From positions 35,389,396 to 35,453,395 of the forward strand of contig CM043960.1 of NCBI GenBank assembly GCA_014529385.2: a DNA stretch of 64,000 nucleotides, given 5' to 3'. Below are positions 58,466 to 64,000 of the stretch, one piece after another (position 1 is the stretch's first letter; each line of letters opens with the position of its first letter). Under the pieces are notes generated by a model. It did not search any database, had not been told where the DNA came from, and saw nothing but the letters and a program-made list of their open reading frames with translations. The translations under genes and the position numbers were made by a program. This DNA is from Adiantum capillus-veneris. Its lineage: Eukaryota > Streptophyta > Polypodiopsida > Polypodiales > Pteridaceae.

Positions 58466-58960
58466 ACCATGCGATGCTTGTTTGTCTGAATTATTGGAGT
58501 GTAATAAGACAATTTTTTTGCAGACAGGTGACGTCTCCACATTACTACTAGAGAATCCCTTGGGGCTTATACTACTTTGTTGTTTAATATTCTATTGGTT
58601 TGTGCTAGTGTGCATAGAAGTACTTGTTTGTCTCTACTTCTATTAATGTCTCTACTTTTATTAATGTCTGCTAGTAGTGATTAGTGACTATGGTGCATGG
58701 CACTAAATAGTCTTTTATGCTATGGTTATACATTATCAGGGCACACACTATCATACATAATTGTTTTCACTATGTGTGACAAGTCGATGCCATGTGGTAT
58801 ATTTTTATAGCACTAGCATATAATACTTTGTCTAAAATCAATTTGTGGTACATGTTTTTTTATATAAGTGGTATTTGATGTAGGGCACTAAGAGTAATTT
58901 TTTTGCTTATGATATGCTATATTGCTTTGTGCCATATGATGTATAATAGCATTTGGTATA
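58466..58960. other. Unassigned AT-rich sequence
   Basis: No recognisable gene. Confidence 0.4.
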
Positions 58961-59575
58961 GTTAATAGTTTAAACTCTTTTTCAAAAAAAAAAATCCAAT
59001 TTGGAACCTTCATTAAAGTTTTGTGTCATAGAGACGCAAGATTTGTGACCCACCACTTTTCATGAACCCAAAATTGTTGAATCCAAGAAATTGCAGGGCA
59101 CCAACCATTGGGGTTGAGCTTGCGATGCCCTACATTCAAGTTTGATCTTGTGATGGTATGATAGCTATGGGCAATGCCTTCTACAAGGAACGACCAGAAT
59201 GAAAACACCATAAAGAGGGAGATAAACCGAAAGCCAAGCTTGATTCTTCCTCACAAGAAAACTTGTGTTTAATCCTAAAAGGCCAAAACTTGAATTCAAA
59301 AACACCTAAACTGCAATCTCAAGAAGCAGCAACATGCAAATCCTTCTAAGTGTAACCAAAATCTCTACCGCAAACTCTTCACAAACACACAAAACAACAC
59401 CATAACCAAAACCAATGATCAGCAAGGCTTACAAAGAAAAAACTCCATATCAAGAACCAAATATACAAAAGAAAGCAAGGCCTCTCCTTCACAGCAAGGA
59501 GACCACACAAAAACCACATATATGCATGCGAAAAGAAAGTGCTTGCGCAAAAAGCAATCGACCATTGCACGAGGT
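58961..59575. repeat. Direct repeat copy 1 (~615 bp)
   Basis: From TATAGTTAATAGTTTAAAC to AGCAATCGACCATTGCA. Highly similar to 61,686-62,310 with small indels. It could be the left LTR of a coding-free element or half of a duplication. Confidence 0.92.
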
Positions 59576-60351
59576 TTATAATGTATTCATAAGTATCACT
59601 CCATAAATGGTTGAGCTGCCTAAACTAAAACAATTGAGGCTTTAAAAGGGCTGTTCAATATTGTGACCACTTTAAACATCCAACACTAAACAATTAGAAT
59701 TGAACAACGCATGCAAGCTCAATTAGCTCTCAAATGTTACATTAAACATAAAATTTTAACAAACTCCAAAACTATAGATTACTAAGTGGATAACAACCAA
59801 TCATAGGTGATCGTCTCATCAAAATAACAAGATGATAGTGACTCTCTATGTATTGAGTTTAATAAAGGTCTAGAGGCGCATAAAATCCCCAAATAAGAGG
59901 GGCGTGTGCTCACACAAATGGTCACCCAAAACACCCACTTCAAGCCCAACAACAAAGAAACTACAAAGAAAAAAACTAATGTACGACACTATCTGTACAT
60001 ATGGAACCCTGTAGGGTGTGATAGGGACTTGTATATTGAATAAATCCAACCTTGGACTCTAAGTTTTTGTGCAGTTTGTACTTATGATCATGTGACAATG
60101 CACTGAGGGCATATCTATGGATTCATGGGAGCTAGTTGTTGATGTGTCAATCATTATCATTCCCCTTTTCTTTTGGGTTTTGGCACCTCGTGTGCGATGC
60201 CCACATCTATGTTTCCTTTGTGGATTGGGGGAGAGATGTTGTAGCAGTGACTCCTCATTGAGGGCACTATACTATAGGCTAGTTAGCAACCGTTCTAGCT
60301 TGGGCTCTTATCAGCACTATGAGTGTGATAATTCAAAAATGATATCTTTTG

Positions 60352-60393
<42 letters not shown>

Positions 60394-60817
60394 CAACTCT
60401 TTATAGGTACTCCTTGACAACTCTTGGCTAAATGATCAATGCCACAACCTGCACAATGCCTACTCTATTCTTTCGCTTCATAATCTAGGAGTTGAAGTGC
60501 ACAACAAGAGTAAGGGCATTTGAAGTCGTGTTTTTGGCACTCAAGTAGCGAGTATACACCAAATGTCCATGGAGGGACATGCTCTCTCCTCACATCCCAA
60601 CATGTTCTCTTGACATCAACAACATAGAGCATTGCCATCTTGATTCTTAAGGCGTGCCCCTCGGCTCTTCACTAAACAACAAAAAGTTAGCGAGGGAGGC
60701 ATGCCAACAATTGAAATGTTCATGAATGATAGCATCTCTCTCAGGAATGATGGCCTTTGAAATAACCATACATTGCCATATCTAGCAACACATGCACATT
60801 TTCAAGCATCAATAGCA

Positions 60818-60859
<42 letters not shown>

Positions 60860-61685
60860 AAATAAAAAATAAAAAATAAAAATAAAAATTGTAGTCATCA
60901 CCAAGTTGCAACCATTAGTAGATTCTCAAGATTCGAGAGAGTTACTATAAAGTTAATGGAATTTTTTTCTTGGAGCCCATTAGGAGATGTATATTGATGA
61001 CCTAAAGGCATTTTACCTTGATTACCTAATAGACTTCTACAAAATGTTGGCAAGACAAAAAGCGATCATAGTTCAAGCATTCAATGCAAAAAAAAAGTTA
61101 GCATTTTCTGTGCATGACAATTGCATTCAATGCTATACTAATTTGTATTTTCTATGTATGTATATTGTGGTGTACTAGCCTCCACACCATACATTGATTG
61201 TCCATCTTGCTAGACTACACGGTATGTAAACCAAGTGCAAGGCAAGGAAGCCCTTGAATATTTTCCCTAGGGAGAAAATGATGGTGTTTCACCAAATGCA
61301 AACACTTATGCTTGCATCTTGAAGGCATGTGCCATCTCGCAATATGCTTGCAAAGCGAGAACATTCATGATGAGATTTTTACCCACCGGCTCTGGGATTT
61401 TGTGCTTAGCACACCTTTGTTTAACACATAAGAAAAATTTGGTGTACTTCCAAAGGCACAAGAAGTTACAGTTGAACTATCCAAGATGAAATCTCATGGA
61501 ATGCCAAAGCAACCCTAGTTACACTAGACATGAGATCTTTCAAGTAGTAAAGATGTCATTTGTCTATTGTAGCGAGGAAGAATTGATGATCTCATTGCTC
61601 AAGAAGATTGTGTGATTCTAATTCTCACAATCTGGGAACTAGGTTCATAACTCTAAGCAATCTATATTTCCAAACTCAGCTTAGG
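59576..61685. other. 2.1-kb interval between the direct repeats
   Basis: Includes (AT)n at about 60,355-60,390 and (CT)n at 60,826-60,857. No RT, gag or transposase recognised. The 104-codon frame at 60,117 has no known domain. Confidence 0.5.
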
Positions 61686-62310
61686 ATAGTTAATAGTTTA
61701 AACTTAAAATAAATAAATTTGAAATCCAATTTGGAATCTTCACTAAAGTTTTGTGTCATAGAGATGCAAGATTTGTGACCCACCACTCCTAAAATGACAG
61801 GGTTTTTTCATGAACCCAAAATTGTTGAATCCGAGAAATTACGCACCAGCCATTGGGGTTGAGCTTGCGATGCCCTACATTCAAGTTTGATCTTGTGATG
61901 GTATGATAGCTATGGGCAATGCCCTCTACAAGGCACGACCAAAATGAAAACGCCATAAAGAGGGAGGTAAACCGAGAGCCAAGCTTGATTCTTCCTCACA
62001 AGAAAACTTGCGTTTAATTGTAAAAGACCAGTAATTTGAATTCAAAAACATCTAAACTGCAATCTCAAGAAGCAACGATATGCAAATCCTTCTATGTGTA
62101 AACAAAATCTCTACCACAGACTCTTCACAAACACACAAAACAACACCATAACCAAAACCAATGATCAACAAGGCTTACAAAGAAAAAACTCCATATCAAG
62201 AACCAAATATACAAAAGAAAGAAAGGTCTCTCCTTCACAGCAAGGAGACCACACAAAAACACCTATGCATGTGACAAGAGAGTGCTTGCACAGAAAGCAA
62301 TCAACCATTG
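61686..62310. repeat. Direct repeat copy 2
   Basis: Same orientation as copy 1, offset about 2.73 kb. It carries an extra CCTAAAATGACAGGGTTTTTT insertion near 61,788 and other small differences. Confidence 0.92.
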
Positions 62311-62409
62311 CAGAGAGAAAGCTCTCTCCTTCTTCACAGCAAGGAGACCACACAAAAACAGCATCTATGCATGCGGAAAGAGAATGCTTACACACAGAGC
62401 AATCAACCA
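62227..62409. repeat. ~95-bp tandem duplication at the end of copy 2
   Basis: CTCTCCTTC(TTC)ACAGCAAGGAGACCACAC...AAAGCAATCAACC occurs at 62,229 and again at 62,324. Copy 1 has a single unit. Confidence 0.85.
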
Positions 62410-64000
62410 GCGCTTGAAAATAACAATCAAACACACTCTCAACCAAGCCACGAACCACCCCCAAATGCATAAGCTATGGATCTCAACCAAGACCCAAGCA
62501 TTCGATTTCTTCTACACATGTTGCTTGTATTTTTTCCTCGTGCAAAAAAATGACCCCTTCTCATGAAAAAAAAAAGTACCTTCTTAGCCCACACACGTGT
62601 ACCACTTACTTATTAAACCCATCACTTATTTAAAAAACCTTTCTACCTCTACTTTTGACAAAACTATTCATATTTAGCAGAATTCCGTCAATTACAAAAA
62701 ACTTTGCTTGCAAAGCTTTGCCACTTTTGCAATTTATTTTCTAAAATAATTCACGAATCATAATAATGTTTTATTCATCTATTTACATTGTCCTTATATA
62801 TGATTTTCTAACTAAGAACAGAACTATGAGCTAGCAAGCAACAAAGCTCTTAACTCACGAAGTAGATATAGTCAAGATTGAAATTAGACAGTAGTAGGGA
62901 CGTGCAAGGAGCCATTGAAGCAAAGCTATGAGAGCTACTTAATGCAAATGAGCCTTTGCGAACTTGTCATATTACTTGCATGCAAATGCTAGTTGGATAG
63001 TAGATATATATATTCTTACAAGTGTACTTCATCCTCCTTGCATTCAACATGCTCTATACCCGATCCTCGCTACAAAACTAACACTTATCATCCATCATCA
63101 ATATGCAACCATACAACATGCATATACACAATGCAATTCAAAAGGGGAAGGAACACACATAAACTATACATTCACGCATGCCATAAGACAAGAGAATGTT
63201 GCTCTACATTTTGCTAAAAATTGTCAAATTGTTGACCTTTCAGGTGTTGGGCATATTCTAATTGCAACACTACAAGATAGGAGCTTCTCTTGGAAACGTT
63301 ACATTAAAAAAAGAGCACCACTTGAGTCACTACATGCATTACTCACAAAAAGTAGCATTCAAGGAGACGCCGTCATTTTGCACCAAATTGAAAATGTTCT
63401 AGGGCCACACAAGATTTAAATCACTTTCCGTGCATTGAACCGGTTAAAGAATGAAGACAACAAAAGTACCCTTACCTTAAAGAATGTTCAAAATCTTCCC
63501 TGGAGGCTAACTTGGGTATAACCCATATTTTGATAGTGCAGGGTGCCCTTCAATGCTATTATTGACGCTCTATTAAAGTTTTACAATGCTATTGGCGGCC
63601 TTTGCTCAAAACAAGATGCTGCCACCATAGACCTAGTGCTTGATTGGTCAATCATGGTGGCAGCAATGGAGAAGCCTTGTTCAAGATGGACCATTGAGTA
63701 GCACACAACGAGCACCACATCATGACTCATAATGTATCTCACAATAGTAACAATGATAGCATACACTCAGAAGGGCACCATTCGAAACCTCGCAAGCAAA
63801 GTGAGAAGATGAACTCTTCCTTGCCACTCTACATGGTGCGAGCCATTAGTATAAGGTGAATGCATGTCATGAATAAAACTACAAAGGTGACACCAATATG
63901 AGTGATGATAAAGAGAAGGGAAGGAAAGGAGGGAAGGAATGCTCCCACATGGAAGGTACAAAGGGTGCTTAAGAGGGTGTTTCTACATGTAGATGACATG
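62410..64000. other. Unassigned sequence to the right edge
   Basis: The longest frame (62,964-63,419, 151 codons) has no recognisable domain and ordinary non-coding composition. I see no element boundary or gene that I can support. Confidence 0.4.

Noticed and set aside
62964-63419. 151-codon frame as a gene
   Set aside because: No domain, no start context, composition like non-coding flank; stop-free length is possible by chance in a 64-kb window.

Overview
The window looks like repeat-dense, gene-poor nuclear DNA from a land plant. Essentially every coding stretch I can recognise belongs to a transposable element, most of them broken by stops, frameshifts or deletions. I see no convincing host gene, rRNA or tRNA gene. 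Plant origin is supported by a CACTA/En-Spm transposase with TNP2, DUF4218 and DUF4216 regions, a BED/DUF659 hAT fragment, Ty3/gypsy elements with tRNA-Asp and initiator-tRNA-Met primer sites, and a plant-type LINE. The protein style of the gypsy integrases and the LINE reminds me of fern or lycophyte repeats; that is an impression only.

Layout. (1) From the left edge to about 23.6 kb lies one giant Ty3/gypsy element on the minus strand. Its 5' LTR and tRNA-Asp primer site are at 22.68-23.6 kb, then a leader carrying ~284-bp palindrome-centred repeats, gag, integrase, a retropepsin located after the integrase, a second copy of the palindrome array, and a large 3' reading frame (proline/glutamate-rich, then coiled coil) running off the left edge. 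Its gag is split by a solo-LTR-like insertion (10,100-19,841, repeat AAACG on both sides). That insertion was itself hit in its TATA box by a complete CACTA transposon (10,561-17,476, repeat AAA). (2) A hAT fragment at 24.5-26.0 kb. (3) A second gypsy element of the same lineage on the plus strand, about 26.1-42.5 kb: gag, zinc knuckles, a DGG-type retropepsin, a truncated RT, RNase H, integrase, and again a retropepsin-like domain after the integrase. The latter is interrupted by a degraded gypsy element (35,617-40,882, repeat GTCAA). (4) A LINE at 43.7-46.8 kb bounded on both sides by (CT)n, followed by a 5'-truncated copy of its own tail. (5) From 47.3 kb to the right edge: mostly non-coding decayed repeats, with an RT-RNase H fragment (55.66-56.77 kb, minus), a second RT scrap (58.3 kb, plus) and a ~615-bp direct-repeat pair 2.7 kb apart.

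Most noteworthy: two gypsy elements on opposite strands carry a retropepsin fold downstream of integrase, and the plus-strand one also has a retropepsin in the usual place. This suggests a two-protease gypsy lineage. Three retroelements here (both gypsy elements and the LINE) have lost the RT core while keeping integrase or endonuclease, which suggests trans-mobilised or dying derivatives. The LINE bounded by CT microsatellite at both ends is a candidate microsatellite-targeting element.
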